Shown here piece by piece: positions 1 to 13,027 of a stretch of 64,000 bases of DNA. The first letter of the stretch is position 1; every line of letters starts with the position of its first letter. Position numbers and translations under genes: made by a program. The DNA is from Crossaster papposus (Eukaryota > Echinodermata > Asteroidea > Velatida > Solasteridae). A model generated the notes under the pieces. It saw nothing but the letters and a program-made list of their open reading frames with translations. It made no database searches and was not told the origin of the DNA. Location of the stretch: contig JBAIAA010001513.1 in the NCBI GenBank assembly GCA_037893245.1, forward strand, positions 248,001 to 312,000. The letters are read 5' to 3'.

Positions 1-117
1 CGGCATATCCCTACTACTACTACATATTTAAGATTTGGTCTACAATCGGCATATCCCTACTACTACATATTTAAGATTTGGTCTACAATCGGCATATCCC
101 TACTACTACATATTTAA

Positions 118-228
118 CTCGAGGGCTTGTTCCCACATCAGGTGTTTATTTCTACTGCACACTTCTTTCCCTTTACATAATAATAAATGTCAGTTTGTTT
201 TGTTATCAGATCAAATTGAGTTTTTTAA
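118..228 (+). repeat. 111-bp spacer, copy 1
   Basis: Reference description. The spacer starts CTCGAGGGCTTG directly after the monomer's ATATTTAA and ends GAGTTTTTTAA directly before GATTTGG, so TTAA stands at both edges and the monomer is otherwise intact. It is 111 bp counting one TTAA. It shares no repeat with the monomer and has no clear terminal inverted repeats. This copy has GTCAG where most have GTGAG. Confidence 0.95.
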
Positions 229-701
229 GATTTGGTCTACAATCGGCATATCCCTACTACTACATATTTAAGATTTGGTCTACAATCGGCATATCCCTAC
301 TACTACATATTTAAGATTTGGTCTACAATCGGCATATCCCTACTACTACATATTTAAGATTTGGTCTACAATCGGCATATCCCTACTACTACATATTTAA
401 GATTTGGTCTACAATCGGCATATCCCTACTACTACATATTTAAGATTTGGTCTACAATCGGCATATCCCTACTACTACATATTTAATATTTGGTCTACAA
501 TCGGCATATCCCTACTACTACATATTTAAGATTTGGTCTACAATCGGCATATCGCTACTACTACATATTTAAGATTTGGTCTACAATCGGCATATCCCTA
601 CTACTACATATTTAAGATTTGGTCTACAATCGGCATATCCCTACTACTACATATTTAAGATTTGGTCTACAATCGGCATATCCCTACTACTACATATTTA
701 A

Positions 702-812
702 CTCGAGGGCTTGTTCCCACATCAGGTGTTTATTTCTACTGCACACTTCTTTCCCTTTACATAATAATAAATGTGAGTTTGTTTTGTTATCAGATCAAAT
801 TGAGTTTTTTAA
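702..812 (+). repeat. 111-bp spacer, copy 2
   Basis: Consensus subtype; 584 bp (11 monomers) after copy 1. Confidence 0.95.
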
Positions 813-1159
813 GATTTGGTCTACAATCGGCATATCCCTACTACTACATATTTAAGATTTGGTCTACAATCGGCATATCCCTACTACTACATATTTAAGA
901 TTTGGTCTACAATCGGCATATCCCTACTACTACATATTTAAGATTTGGTCTACAATCGGCATATCCCTACTACTACATATTTAAGATTTGGTCTACAATC
1001 GGCATATCCCTACTACTACATATTTAAGATTTGGTCTACAATCGGCATATCCCTACTACTACTACATATTTAAGATTTGGTCTACAATCGGCATATCCCT
1101 ACTACTACATATTTAAGATTTGGTCTACAATCGGCATATCCCTACTACTACATATTTAA

Positions 1160-1270
1160 CTCGAGGGCTTGTTCCCACATCAGGTGTTTATTTCTACTGC
1201 ACACTTCTTTCCCTTTACATAATAATAAATGTCAGTTTGTTTTGTTATCAGATCAAATTGAGTTTTTTAA
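1160..1270 (+). repeat. 111-bp spacer, copy 3
   Basis: GTCAG subtype, the 1042-bp partner of copy 1. Confidence 0.95.
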
Positions 1271-1958
1271 GATTTGGTCTACAATCGGCATATCCCTACT
1301 ACTACATATTTAAGATTTGGTCTACAATCGGCATATCCCTACTACTACATATTTAAGATTTGGTCTACAATCGGCATATCCCTACTACTACATATTTAAG
1401 ATTTGGTCTACAATCGGCATATCCCTACTACTACATATTTAAGATTTGGTCTACAATCGGCATATCCCTACTACTACATATTTAAGATTTGGTCTACAAT
1501 CGGCATATCCCTACTACTACATATTTAATATTTGGTCTACAATCGGCATATCCCTACTACTACATATTTAAGATTTGGTCTACAATCGGCATATCGCTAC
1601 TACTACATATTTAAGATTTGGTCTACAATCGGCATATCCCTACTACTACATATTTAAGATTTGGTCTACAATCGGCATATCCCTACTACTACATATTTAA
1701 GATTTGGTCTACAATCGGCATATCCCTACTACTACATATTTAAGATTTGGTCTACAATCGGCATATCCCTACTACTACATATTTAAGATTTGGTCTACAA
1801 TCGGCATATTCCTACTACTACATATTTAAGATTTGGTCTACAATCGGCATATCCCTACTACTACATATTTAAGATTTGGTCTACAATCGGCATATCCCTA
1901 CTACTACATATTTAAGATTTGGTCTACAATCGGCATATCCCTACTACTACATATTTAA

Positions 1959-2069
1959 CTCGAGGGCTTGTTCCCACATCAGGTGTTTATTTCTACTGCA
2001 TACTTCTTTCTCTTTACATAATAATAAATGTGAGTTTGTTTTATTATCAGATCAAATTGAGTTTTTTAA
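1959..2069 (+). repeat. 111-bp spacer, copy 4
   Basis: CATACTTC and TTATTATC subtype, with private CTTTCTCTTT. Confidence 0.95.
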
Positions 2070-2476
2070 GATTTGGTCTACAATCGGCATATCCCTACTA
2101 CTACTACATATTTAAGATTTGGTCTACAATCGGCATATCCCTACTACTACATATTTAAGATTTGGTCTACAATCGGCATATCCCTACTACTACATATTTA
2201 AGATTTGGTCTACAATCGGCATATCCCTACTACTACATATTTAAGATTTGGTCTACAATCGGCATATTCCTACTACTACATATTTAAGATTTGGTCTACA
2301 ATCGGCATATCCCTACTTCTACATATTTAAGATTTGGTCTACAATCGGCATATCCCTACTACTACATATTTAAGATTTGTCTACAATCGGCATATCCCTA
2401 CTACTACATATTTAAGATTTGGTCTACAATCGGCATATCCCTACTACTACATATTTAAGATTTGGTCTACAATCGG

Positions 2477-2502
2477 CATATCCCTACTACCCCTACAATC
2501 GG
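2477..2502 (+). repeat. 26-bp truncated monomer, copy 1
   Basis: One unit has lost 17 bp: CATATCCCTACTAC runs straight into CCCTACAATCGG. A 42-bp monomer lacking a G (AAGATTTGTCTAC) lies two units upstream. The pair travels together in other copies. Confidence 0.85.
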
Positions 2503-3086
2503 CATATCCCTACTACTACATATTTAAGATTTGGTCTACAATCGGCATATCCCTACTACTACATATTTAAGATTTGGTCTACAATCGGCATATCCCTACT
2601 ACTACATATTTAAGATTTGGTCTACAATCGGCATATCCCTACTACTACATATTTAAGATTTGGTCTACAATCGGCATATCCCTACTACTACATATTTAAG
2701 ATTTGGTCTACAATCAGCATATCCCTACTACTACATATTTAAGATTTGGTCTACAATCGGCATATCCCTACTACTACATATTTAAGATTTGGTCTACAAT
2801 CGGCATATCCCTACTACTACATATTTAAGATTTGGTCTACAATCGGCATATTCCTACTACTACATATTTAAGATTTGGTCTACAATCGGCATATCCCTAC
2901 TACTACATATTTAAGATTTGGTCTACAATCGGCATATCCCTACTACTACATATTTAAGATTTGGTCTACAATCGGCATATCCCTACTACTACATATTTAA
3001 GATTTGGTCTACAATCGGCATATCCCTACTACTACATATTTAAGATTTGGTCTACAATCGGCATATCCCTACTACTACATATTTAA

Positions 3087-3197
3087 CTCGAGGGCTTGTT
3101 CCCACATCAGGTGTTTATTTCTACTGCATACTTCTTTCCCTTTACATAATAATAAATGTGAGTTTGTTTTATTATCAGATCAAATTGAGTTTTTTAA
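3087..3197 (+). repeat. 111-bp spacer, copy 5
   Basis: CATACTTC and TTATTATC subtype; 1128 bp after copy 4. Confidence 0.95.
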
Positions 3198-3802
3198 GAT
3201 TTGGTCTACAATCGGCATATCCCTACTACTACTACATATTTAAGATTTGGTCTACAATCGGCATATCCCTACTACTACATATTTAAGATTTGGTCTACAA
3301 TCGGCATATCCCTACTACTACATATTTAAGATTTGGTCTACAATCGGCATATCCCTACTACTACATATTTAAGATTTGGTCTACAATCGGCATATTCCTA
3401 CTACTACATATTTAAGATTTGGTCTACAATCGGCATATCCCTACCACTACATATTTAAGATTTGGTCTACAATCGGCATATTCCTACTACTACATATTTA
3501 AGATTTGGTCTACAATCGGCATATCCCTACTACTACATATTTAAGATTTGGTCTACAATCGGCATATCCCTACTACTACATATTTAAGATTTGGTCTACA
3601 ATCGGCATATTCCTACTACTACATATTTAAGATTTGGTCTACAATCGGCATATCCCTACTACTACATATTTAAGATTTGGTCTACAATCGGTATATCCCT
3701 ACTACTACATATTTAAGATTTGGTCTACAATCGGCATATCCCTACTACTACATATTTAAGATTTGGTCTACAATCGGCATATCCCTACTACTACATATTT
3801 AA

Positions 3803-3913
3803 CTCGAGGGCTTGTTCCCACATCAGGTGTTTATTTATACTGCACACTTCTTTCCCTTTACATAATAATAAATGTGAGTTTGTTTTGTTATCAGATCAAA
3901 TTGAGTTTTTTAA
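3803..3913 (+). repeat. 111-bp spacer, copy 6
   Basis: Private change TTTATTTATAC; followed by a CTTCTAC monomer. Confidence 0.95.
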
Positions 3914-4360
3914 GATTTGGTCTACAATCGGCATATCCCTACTTCTACATATTTAAGATTTGGTCTACAATCGGCATATCCCTACTACTACATATTTAAG
4001 ATTTGGTCTACAATCGGCATATCCCTACTTCTACATATTTAAGATTTGGTCTACAATCGGCATATCCCTACTACTACATATTTAAGATTTGGTCTACAAT
4101 CGGCATATCCCTACTACTACATATTTAAGATTTGGTCTACAATCGGCATATCCCTACTACTACATATTTAAGATTTGGTCTACAATCGGCATATCCCTAC
4201 TACTACATAATTAAGATTTGGTCTACAATCGGCATATCCCTACTACTACATATTTAAGATTTGTCTACAATCGGCATATCCCTACTACTACATATTTAAG
4301 AGTTGGTCTACAATCGGCATATCCCTACTACTACATATTTAAGATTTGGTCTACAATCGG

Positions 4361-4386
4361 CATATCCCTACTACCCCTACAATCGG
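4361..4386 (+). repeat. 26-bp truncated monomer, copy 2
   Basis: Same junction; here the preceding units also carry AAGAGTTGG and CATAATTAAG changes. Confidence 0.85.
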
Positions 4387-4844
4387 CATATCCCTACTAC
4401 TACATATTTAAGATTTGGTCTACAATCGGCATATCCCTACTACTACATATTTAAGATTTGGTCTACAATCGGCATATCCCTACTACTACATATTTAAGAT
4501 TTGGTCTACAATCAGCATATCCCTACTACTACATATTTAAGATTTGGTCTACAATCGGCATATCCCTACTACTACATATTTAAGATTTGGTCTACAATCG
4601 GCATATCCCTACTACTACATATTTAAGATTTGGTCTACAATCGGCATATCCCTACTACTACATATTTAAGATTTGGTCTACAATCGGCATATCCCTACTA
4701 CTACATATTTAAGATTTGGTCTACAATCGGCATATCCCTACTACTACATATTTAAGATTTGGTCTACAATCGGCATATCCCTACTACTACATATTTAAGA
4801 TTTGGTCTACAATCGGCATATCCCTACTACTACATATTTAAGAT

Positions 4845-5170
4845 TTGGTCTACAATCGGCATATCCCTACTACTACATATTTAAGATTTGGTCTACAATC
4901 GGCATATCCCTACTACTACATATTTAAGATTTGGTCTACAATCGGCATATCCCTACTACTACATATTTCAGATTTGGTCTACAATCGGCATATCCCTACT
5001 ACTACATATTTAAGATTTGGTCTACAATCGGCATATCCCTACTACTACATATTTAAGATTTGGTCTACAATCGGCATATCCATACTACTACATATTTAAG
5101 ATTTGGTCTTCAATCGGCATATCCCTACTACTACATATTAAAGATTTGGTCTACAATTGGCATATCCCTA
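4845..5170 (+). repeat. TTTCAG marker cassette, copy 1
   Basis: An ordered run of variant monomers: ATATTTCAG, then ATATCCATAC, GGTCTTCAATC, CATATTAAAG and CAATTGGC. Loss of TAA in two of these lengthens chance reading frames (5017-5511). Confidence 0.88.
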
Positions 5171-5314
5171 CTACTACATATTTAAGATTTGGTCTACAAT
5201 CGGCATATCCCTACTACTACATATTTAAGATTTGGTCTACAATCGGCATATCCCTACTACTACATATTAAAGATTTGGTCTACAATCGGCATATCCCTAC
5301 TACTACATATTTAA

Positions 5315-5425
5315 CTCGAGGGCTTGTTCCCACATCAGGTGTTTATTTCTACTGCACACTTCTTTCCCTTTACATAATAATAAATGTGAGTTTGTTTTGT
5401 TATCAGATCAAATTGAGTTTTTTAA
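5315..5425 (+). repeat. 111-bp spacer, copy 7
   Basis: Consensus subtype; preceded by a CATATTAAAG monomer and followed by CTTCTAC, as copy 8. Confidence 0.95.
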
Positions 5426-5786
5426 GATTTGGTCTACAATCGGCATATCCCTACTTCTACATATTTAAGATTTGGTCTACAATCGGCATATCCCTACTAC
5501 TACATATTTAAGATTTGGTCTACAATCGGCATATCCCTACTACTACATATTTAAGATTTGGTCTACAATCGGCATATCCCTACTACTACATATTTAAGAT
5601 TTGGTCTACAATCGGCATATCCCTACTACTACATAATTAAGATTTGGTCTACAATCGGCATATCCCTACTACTACATATTTAAGATTTGTCTACAATCGG
5701 CATATCCCTACTACTACATATTTAAGAGTTGGTCTACAATCGGCATATCCCTACTACTACATATTTAAGATTTGGTCTACAATCGG

Positions 5787-5812
5787 CATATCCCTACTAC
5801 CCCTACAATCGG
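5787..5812 (+). repeat. 26-bp truncated monomer, copy 3
   Basis: Same junction and same upstream marks as copy 2, offset 1426 bp. Confidence 0.85.
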
Positions 5813-6098
5813 CATATCCCTACTACTACATATTTAAGATTTGGTCTACAATCGGCATATCCCTACTACTACATATTTAAGATTTGGTCTACAATCGGCA
5901 TATCCCTACTACTACATATTTAAGATTTGGTCTACAATCAGCATATCCCTACTACTACATATTTAAGATTTGGTCTACAATCGGCATATCCCTACTACTA
6001 CATATTTAAGATTTGGTCTACAATCGGCATATCCCTACTACTACATATTTAAGATTTGGTCTACAATCAGCATATCCCTACTACTACATATTTAAGAT

Positions 6099-6424
6099 TT
6101 GGTCTACAATCGGCATATCCCTACTACTACATATTTAAGATTTGGTCTACAATCGGCATATCCCTACTACTACATATTTAAGATTTGGTCTACAATCGGC
6201 ATATCCCTACTACTACATATTTCAGATTTGGTCTACAATCGGCATATCCCTACTACTACATATTTAAGATTTGGTCTACAATCGGCATATCCCTACTACT
6301 ACATATTTAAGATTTGGTCTACAATCGGCATATCCATACTACTACATATTTAAGATTTGGTCTTCAATCGGCATATCCCTACTACTACATATTAAAGATT
6401 TGGTCTACAATTGGCATATCCCTA
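6099..6424 (+). repeat. TTTCAG marker cassette, copy 2
   Basis: Same order of variants, 1254 bp after copy 1. Confidence 0.88.
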
Positions 6425-7560
6425 CTACTACATATTTAAGATTTGGTCTACAATCGGCATATCCCTACTACTACATATTTAAGATTTGGTCTACAATCGG
6501 CATATCCCTACTACTACATATTTAAGATTTGGTCTACAATCGGCATATCCCTACTACTACATATTTAAGATTTGGTCTACAATCGGCATATCCCTACTAC
6601 TACATATTTAAGATTTGGTCTACAATCGGCATATCCCTACTACTACATATTTAAGATTTGGTCTACAATCGGCATATCCCTACTACTACATATTTAAGAT
6701 TTGGTCTACAATCGGCATATCCCTACTACTACATATTTAAGATTTGGTCTACAATCGGCATATCCCTACAACTACATATTTAAGATTTGGTCTACAATCG
6801 GCATATCCCTACTACTACATATTTAAGATTTGGTCTACAATCGGCATATCCCTACTACTACATATTTAAGATTTGGTCTACAATCGACATATCCCTACTA
6901 CTACATATTTAAGATTTGGTCTACAATCGGCATATCCCTACTACTACATATTTAAGATTTGGTCTACAATCGGCATATCCCTACTACTACATATTTAAGA
7001 TTTGGTCTACAATCGGCATATCCCTACTACTACATATTTAAGATTTGGTCTACAATCGGCATATCCCTACTACTACATATTTAAGATTTGGTCTACAATC
7101 GGCATATTCCTACTACTACATATTTAAGATTTGGTCTACAATCGGCATATCCCTACTACTACATATTTAAGATTTGGTCTACAATCGGCATATCCCTACT
7201 ACTACATATTTAAGATTTGGTCTACAATCGGCATATCCCTACTACTACATATTTAAGATTTGGTCTACAATCGGCATATCCCTACTACTACATATTTAAG
7301 ATTTGGTCTACAATCGGCATATCCCTACTACTACATATTTAAGATTTGGTCTGCAATCGGCATATCCCTACTACTACATATTTAAGATTTGGTCTACAAT
7401 CGGCATATCCCTACTACTACATATTTAAGATTTGGTCTACAATCGGCATATCCCTACTACTACATATTTAAGATTTGGTCTACAATCGGCATATCCCTAC
7501 TACTACATATTTAAGATTTGGTCTACAATCGGCATATCCCTACTACTACATATTTAAGAT

Positions 7561-7886
7561 TTGGTCTACAATCGGCATATCCCTACTACTACATATTTAA
7601 GATTTGGTCTACAATCGGCATATCCCTACTACTACATATTTAAGATTTGGTCTACAATCGGCATATCCCTACTACTACATATTTCAGATTTGGTCTACAA
7701 TCGGCATATCCCTACTACTACATATTTAAGATTTGGTCTACAATCGGCATATCCCTACTACTACATATTTAAGATTTGGTCTACAATCGGCATATCCATA
7801 CTACTACATATTTAAGATTTGGTCTTCAATCGGCATATCCCTACTACTACATATTAAAGATTTGGTCTACAATTGGCATATCCCTA
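7561..7886 (+). repeat. TTTCAG marker cassette, copy 3
   Basis: Same order, 1462 bp after copy 2; followed at once by a 26-bp truncated monomer. Confidence 0.88.
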
Positions 7887-7962
7887 CTACTACATATTTA
7901 AGATTTGGTCTACAATCGGCATATCCCTACTACTACATATTTAAGATTTGGTCTACAATCGG

Positions 7963-7988
7963 CATATCCCCACTACCCCTACAATCGG
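7963..7988 (+). repeat. 26-bp truncated monomer, copy 4
   Basis: Same junction with a T-to-C change (ATATCCCCACTAC). It follows a TTTCAG cassette directly, so the two marker groups were recombined here. Confidence 0.85.
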
Positions 7989-8446
7989 CATATCCCTACT
8001 ACTACATATTTAAGATTTGGTCTACAATCGGCATATCCCTACTACTACATATTTAAGATTTGGTCTACAATCGGCATATCCCTACTACTACATATTTAAG
8101 ATTTGGTCTACAATCAGCATATCCCTACTACTACATATTTAAGATTTGGTCTACAATCGGCATATCCCTACTACTACATATTTAAGATTTGGTCTACAAT
8201 CGGCATATCCCTACTACTACATATTTAAGATTTGGTCTACAATCGGCATATCTCTACTACTACATATTTAAGATTTGGTCTACAATCGGCATATCCCTAC
8301 TACTACATATTTAAGATTTGGTCTACAATCGGCATATCCCTACTACTACATATTTAAGATTTGGTCTACAATCGGCATATCCCTACTACTACATATTTAA
8401 GATTTGGTCTACAATCGGCATATCCCTACTACTACATATTTAAGAT

Positions 8447-8772
8447 TTGGTCTACAATCGGCATATCCCTACTACTACATATTTAAGATTTGGTCTACAA
8501 TCGGCATATCCCTACTACTACATATTTAAGATTTGGTCTACAATCGGCATAGCCCTACTACTACATATTTCAGATTTGGTCTACAATCGGCATATCCCTA
8601 CTACTACATATTTAAGATTTGGTCTACAATCGGCATATCCCTACTACTACATATTTAAGATTTGGTCTACAATCGGCATATCCATACTACTACATATTTA
8701 AGATTTGGTCTTCAATCGGCATATCCCTACTACTACATATTAAACATTTGGTCTACAATTGGCATATCCCTA
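8447..8772 (+). repeat. TTTCAG marker cassette, copy 4
   Basis: Same order, 886 bp after copy 3, with private changes CATAGCCC and AAACATTTGG. Confidence 0.88.
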
Positions 8773-8959
8773 CTACTACATATTTAAGATTTGGTCTACA
8801 ATCGGCATATCCCTACTACTACATATTTAAGATTTGGTCTACAATCGGCATATCCCTACTACTACATATTTAAGATTTGGTCTACAATCGGCATATCCCT
8901 ACTACTACATATTAAAGATTTGGTCTACAATCGGCATATCCCTACTACTACATATTTAA

Positions 8960-9070
8960 CTCGAGGGCTTGTTCCCACATCAGGTGTTTATTTCTACTGC
9001 ACACTTCTTTCCCTTTACATAATAATAAATGTGAGTTTGTTTTGTTATCAGATCAAATTGAGTTTTTTAA
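8960..9070 (+). repeat. 111-bp spacer, copy 8
   Basis: Consensus subtype with the same flanks as copy 7, 3645 bp on. Confidence 0.95.
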
Positions 9071-9431
9071 GATTTGGTCTACAATCGGCATATCCCTACT
9101 TCTACATATTTAAGATTTGGTCTACAATCGGCATATCCCTACTACTACATATTTAAGATTTGGTCTACAATCGGCATATCCCTACTACTACATATTTAAG
9201 ATTTGGTCTACAATCGGCATATCCCTACTACTACATATTTAAGATTTGGTCTACAATCGGCATATCCCTACTACTACATAATTAAGATTTGGTCTACAAT
9301 CGGCATATCCCTACTACTACATATTTAAGATTTGTCTACAATCGGCATATCCCTACTACTACATATTTAAGAGTTGGTCTACAATCGGCATATCCCTACT
9401 ACTACATATTTAAGATTTGGTCTACAATCGG

Positions 9432-9457
9432 CATATCCCTACTACCCCTACAATCGG
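9432..9457 (+). repeat. 26-bp truncated monomer, copy 5
   Basis: Same junction and upstream marks as copies 2 and 3, offset 3645 bp from copy 3, the same as spacers 5315 and 8960. Confidence 0.85.
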
Positions 9458-10947
9458 CATATCCCTACTACTACATATTTAAGATTTGGTCTACAATCGG
9501 CATATCCCTACTACTACATATTTAAGATTTGGTCTACAATCGGCATATCCCTACTACTACATATTTAAGATTTGGTCTACAATCAGCATATCCCTACTAC
9601 TACATATTTAAGATTTGGTCTACAATCGGCATATCCCTACTACTACATATTTAAGATTTGGTCTACAATCGGCATATCCCTACTACTACATATTTAAGAT
9701 TTGGTCTACAATCAGCATATCCCTACTACTACATATTTAAGATTTGGTCTACAATCGGCATATCCCTACTACTACATATTTAAGATTTGGTCTACAATCG
9801 GCATATCCCTACTACTACATATTTAAGATTTGGTCTACAATCGGCATATTCCTACTACTACATATTTAAGATTTGGTCTACAATCGGCATATCCCTACTA
9901 CTACATATTTAAGATTTGGTCTACAATCGGCATATCCCTACTACTACATATTTAAGATTTGGTCTACAATCGGCATATCCCTACTACTACATATTTAAGA
10001 TTTGGTCTACAATCGGCATATCCCTACTACTACATATTTAAGATTTGGTCTACAATCGGCATATCCCTACTACTACATATTTAAGATTTGGTCTACAATC
10101 GGCATATCCCTACTACTACATATTTAAGATTTGGTCTACAATCGGCATATCCCTACTACTACATATTTAAGATTTGGTCTACAATCGGCATATCCCTACT
10201 ACTACATATTTAAGATTTGGTCTACAATCGGCATATCCCTACTACTACATATTTAAGATTTGGTCTACAATCGGCATATCCCTACTACTACATATTTAAG
10301 ATTTGGTCTACAATCGACATATCCCTACTACTACATATTTAAGATTTGGTCTACAATCGGCATATCCCTACTACTACATATTTAAGATTTGGTCTACAAT
10401 CGGCATATCCCTACTACTACATATTTAAGATTTGGTCTACAATCGGCATATCCCTACTACTACATATTTAAGATTTGGTCTACAATCGGCATATCCCTAC
10501 TACTACATATTTAAGATTTGGTCTACAATCGGCATATTCCTACTACTACATATTTAAGATTTGGTCTACAATCGGCATATCCCTACTACTACATATTTAA
10601 GATTTGGTCTACAATCGGCATATCCCTACTACTACATATTTAAGATTTGGTCTACAATCGGCATATCCCTACTACTACATATTTAAGATTTGGTCTACAA
10701 TCGGCATATCCCTACTACTACATATTTAAGATTTGGTCTACAATCGGCATATCCCTACTACTACATATTTAAGATTTGGTCTACAATCGGCATATCCCTA
10801 CTACTACATATTTAAGATTTGGTCTACAATCGGCATATCCCTACTACTACATATTTAAGATTTGGTCTACAATCGGCATATCCCTACTACTACATATTTA
10901 AGATTTGGTCTACAATCGGCATATCCCTACTACTACATATTTAAGAT

Positions 10948-11273
10948 TTGGTCTACAATCGGCATATCCCTACTACTACATATTTAAGATTTGGTCTACA
11001 ATCGGCATATCCCTACTACTACATATTTAAGATTTGGTCTACAATCGGCATATCCCTACTACTACATATTTCAGATTTGGTCTACAATCGGCATATCCCT
11101 ACTACTACATATTTAAGATTTGGTCTACAATCGGCATATCCCTACTACTACATATTTAAGATTTGGTCTACAATCGGCATATCCATACTACTACATATTT
11201 AAGATTTGGTCTTCAATCGGCATATCCCTACTACTACATATTAAAGATTTGGTCTACAATTGGCATATCCCTA
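10948..11273 (+). repeat. TTTCAG marker cassette, copy 5
   Basis: Same order, 2501 bp after copy 4. Confidence 0.88.
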
Positions 11274-12237
11274 CTACTACATATTTAAGATTTGGTCTAC
11301 AATCGGCATATCCCTACTACTACATATTTAAGATTTGGTCTACAATCGGCATATCCCTACTACTACATATTTAAGATTTGGTCTACAATCGGCATATCCC
11401 TACTACTACATATTTAAGATTTGGTCTACAATCGGCATATCCCTACTACTACATATTTAAGATTTGGTCTACAATCGGCATATCCCTACTACTACATATT
11501 TAAGATTTGGTCTACAATCGGCATATCCCTACTACTACATATTTAAGATTTGGTCTACAATCGGCATATCCCTACTACTACATATTTAAGATTTGGTCTA
11601 CAATCGGCATATCCCTACTACTACATATTTAAGATTTGGTCTACAATCGGCATATCCCTACTACTACATATTTAAGATTTGGTCTACAATCGGCATATCC
11701 CTACTACTACATATTTAAGATTTGGTCTACAATCGACATATCCCTACTACTACATATTTAAGATTTGGTCTACAATCGGCATATCCCTACTACTACATAT
11801 TTAAGATTTGGTCTACAATCGGCATATCCCTACTACTACATATTTAAGATTTGGTCTACAATCGGCATATCCCTACTACTACATATTTAAGATTTGGTCT
11901 ACAATCGGCATATCCCTACTACTACATATTTAAGATTTGGTCTACAATAGGCATATCCCTACTACTACATATTTAAGATTTGGTCTACAATCGGCATATT
12001 CCTACTACTACATATTTAAGATTTGGTCTACAATCGGCATATCCCTACTACTACATATTTAAGATTTGGTCTACAATCGGCATATCCCTACTACTACATA
12101 TTTAAGATTTGGTCTACAATCGGCATATTCCTACTACTACTACATATTTAAGATTTGGTCTACAATCGGCATATCCCTACTACTACATATTTAAGATTTG
12201 GTCTACAATCGGCATATCCCTACTACTACATATTTAA

Positions 12238-12348
12238 CTCGAGGGCTTGTTCCCACATCAGGTGTTTATTTCTACTGCACACTTCTTTCCCTTTACATAA
12301 TAATAAATGTGAGTTTGTTTTGTTATCAGATCAAATTTAGTTTTTTAA
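12238..12348 (+). repeat. 111-bp spacer, copy 9
   Basis: CAAATTTAG subtype (G to T); partner is 15187. Confidence 0.95.
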
Positions 12349-12916
12349 GATTTGGTCTACAATCGGCATATCCCTACTACTACATATTTAAGATTTGGTC
12401 TACAATCGGCATATCCCTACTACTACATATTTAAGATTTGGTCTACAATCGGCATATCCCTACTACTACATATTTAAGATTTGGTCTACAATCGGCATAT
12501 CCCTACTACTACATATTTAAGATTTGGTCTACAATCGGCATATCCCTACTACTACATATTTAAGATTTGGTCTACAATCGGCATATCACTACTACTACAT
12601 ATTTAAGATTTGGTCTACAATCGGCATATCCCTACTACTACATATTTAAGATTTGGTCTACAATTGGCATATCCCTACTACTACATATTTAAGATTTGGT
12701 CTACAATCGGCATATCCCTACTACTACTACATATTCAAGATTTGGTCTACAATCGGCAAATCCCTACTACTACATATTTAAGATTTGGTCTACAATCGGC
12801 ATATCACTACTACTACTACATATTTAAGATTTGGTCTACAATCGGCATATCCCTACTACTACTACATATTTAAGATTTTGTCTACAATCGGCATATCCCT
12901 ACTACTACATATTTAA

Positions 12917-13027
12917 CTCGAGGGCTTGTTCCCACATCAGGTGTTTATTTCTACTGCATACTTCTTTCCCTTTACATAATAATAAATGTGAGTTTGTTTT
13001 ATTATCAGATCAAATTGAGTTTTTTAA
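12917..13027 (+). repeat. 111-bp spacer, copy 10
   Basis: CATACTTC and TTATTATC subtype, preceded by an AAGATTTTGTC monomer. Confidence 0.95.

Larger units (their letters stand above)
1..1690 (+). repeat. 1042-bp duplication
   Basis: Three marks recur at exactly 1042 bp: the (TAC)4 monomer near 10/1052, the spacer with GTCAG at 118/1160, and the TTTAATATTT plus CATATCGCTAC pair near 483-555/1525-1597. The spacer at 702 has no partner at 1744, so the second copy is partial. Confidence 0.8.
1876..3430 (+). repeat. 1128-bp higher-order repeat, two partial copies
   Basis: Spacers 1959 and 3087 share the CATACTTC and TTATTATC changes, are both followed by a (TAC)4 monomer, and are followed by a CATATTCC monomer at 2263/3391, all 1128 bp apart. 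Marks upstream of the spacers are shifted by about two monomers, so copy edges are near the spacers. Confidence 0.7.

Noticed and set aside
118..228. Terminal inverted repeats of the 111-bp spacer
   Set aside because: CTCGAG at the left and CTCAAT (inverse of the right end) share only a few bases; not enough to call TIRs.
35..314. Dozens of near-identical 61-87 codon plus-strand frames throughout the array
   Set aside because: They start at TTG, the consensus monomer has no ATG on the plus strand, adjacent frames overlap by design of the 43-bp period, and all end at the same monomer TAA. They are not genes.
4200..4215. CATAATTAAG variants near 4.2, 5.6 and 9.3 kb as further excision scars
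   Set aside because: They are substitutions of equal length (T to A), not an added base, and lie in a different marker context without GGTCTTAC.
5017..5511. 164-codon open frame
   Set aside because: Made only by variant monomers that lose the TAA; starts at TTG and has no protein-like constraint.
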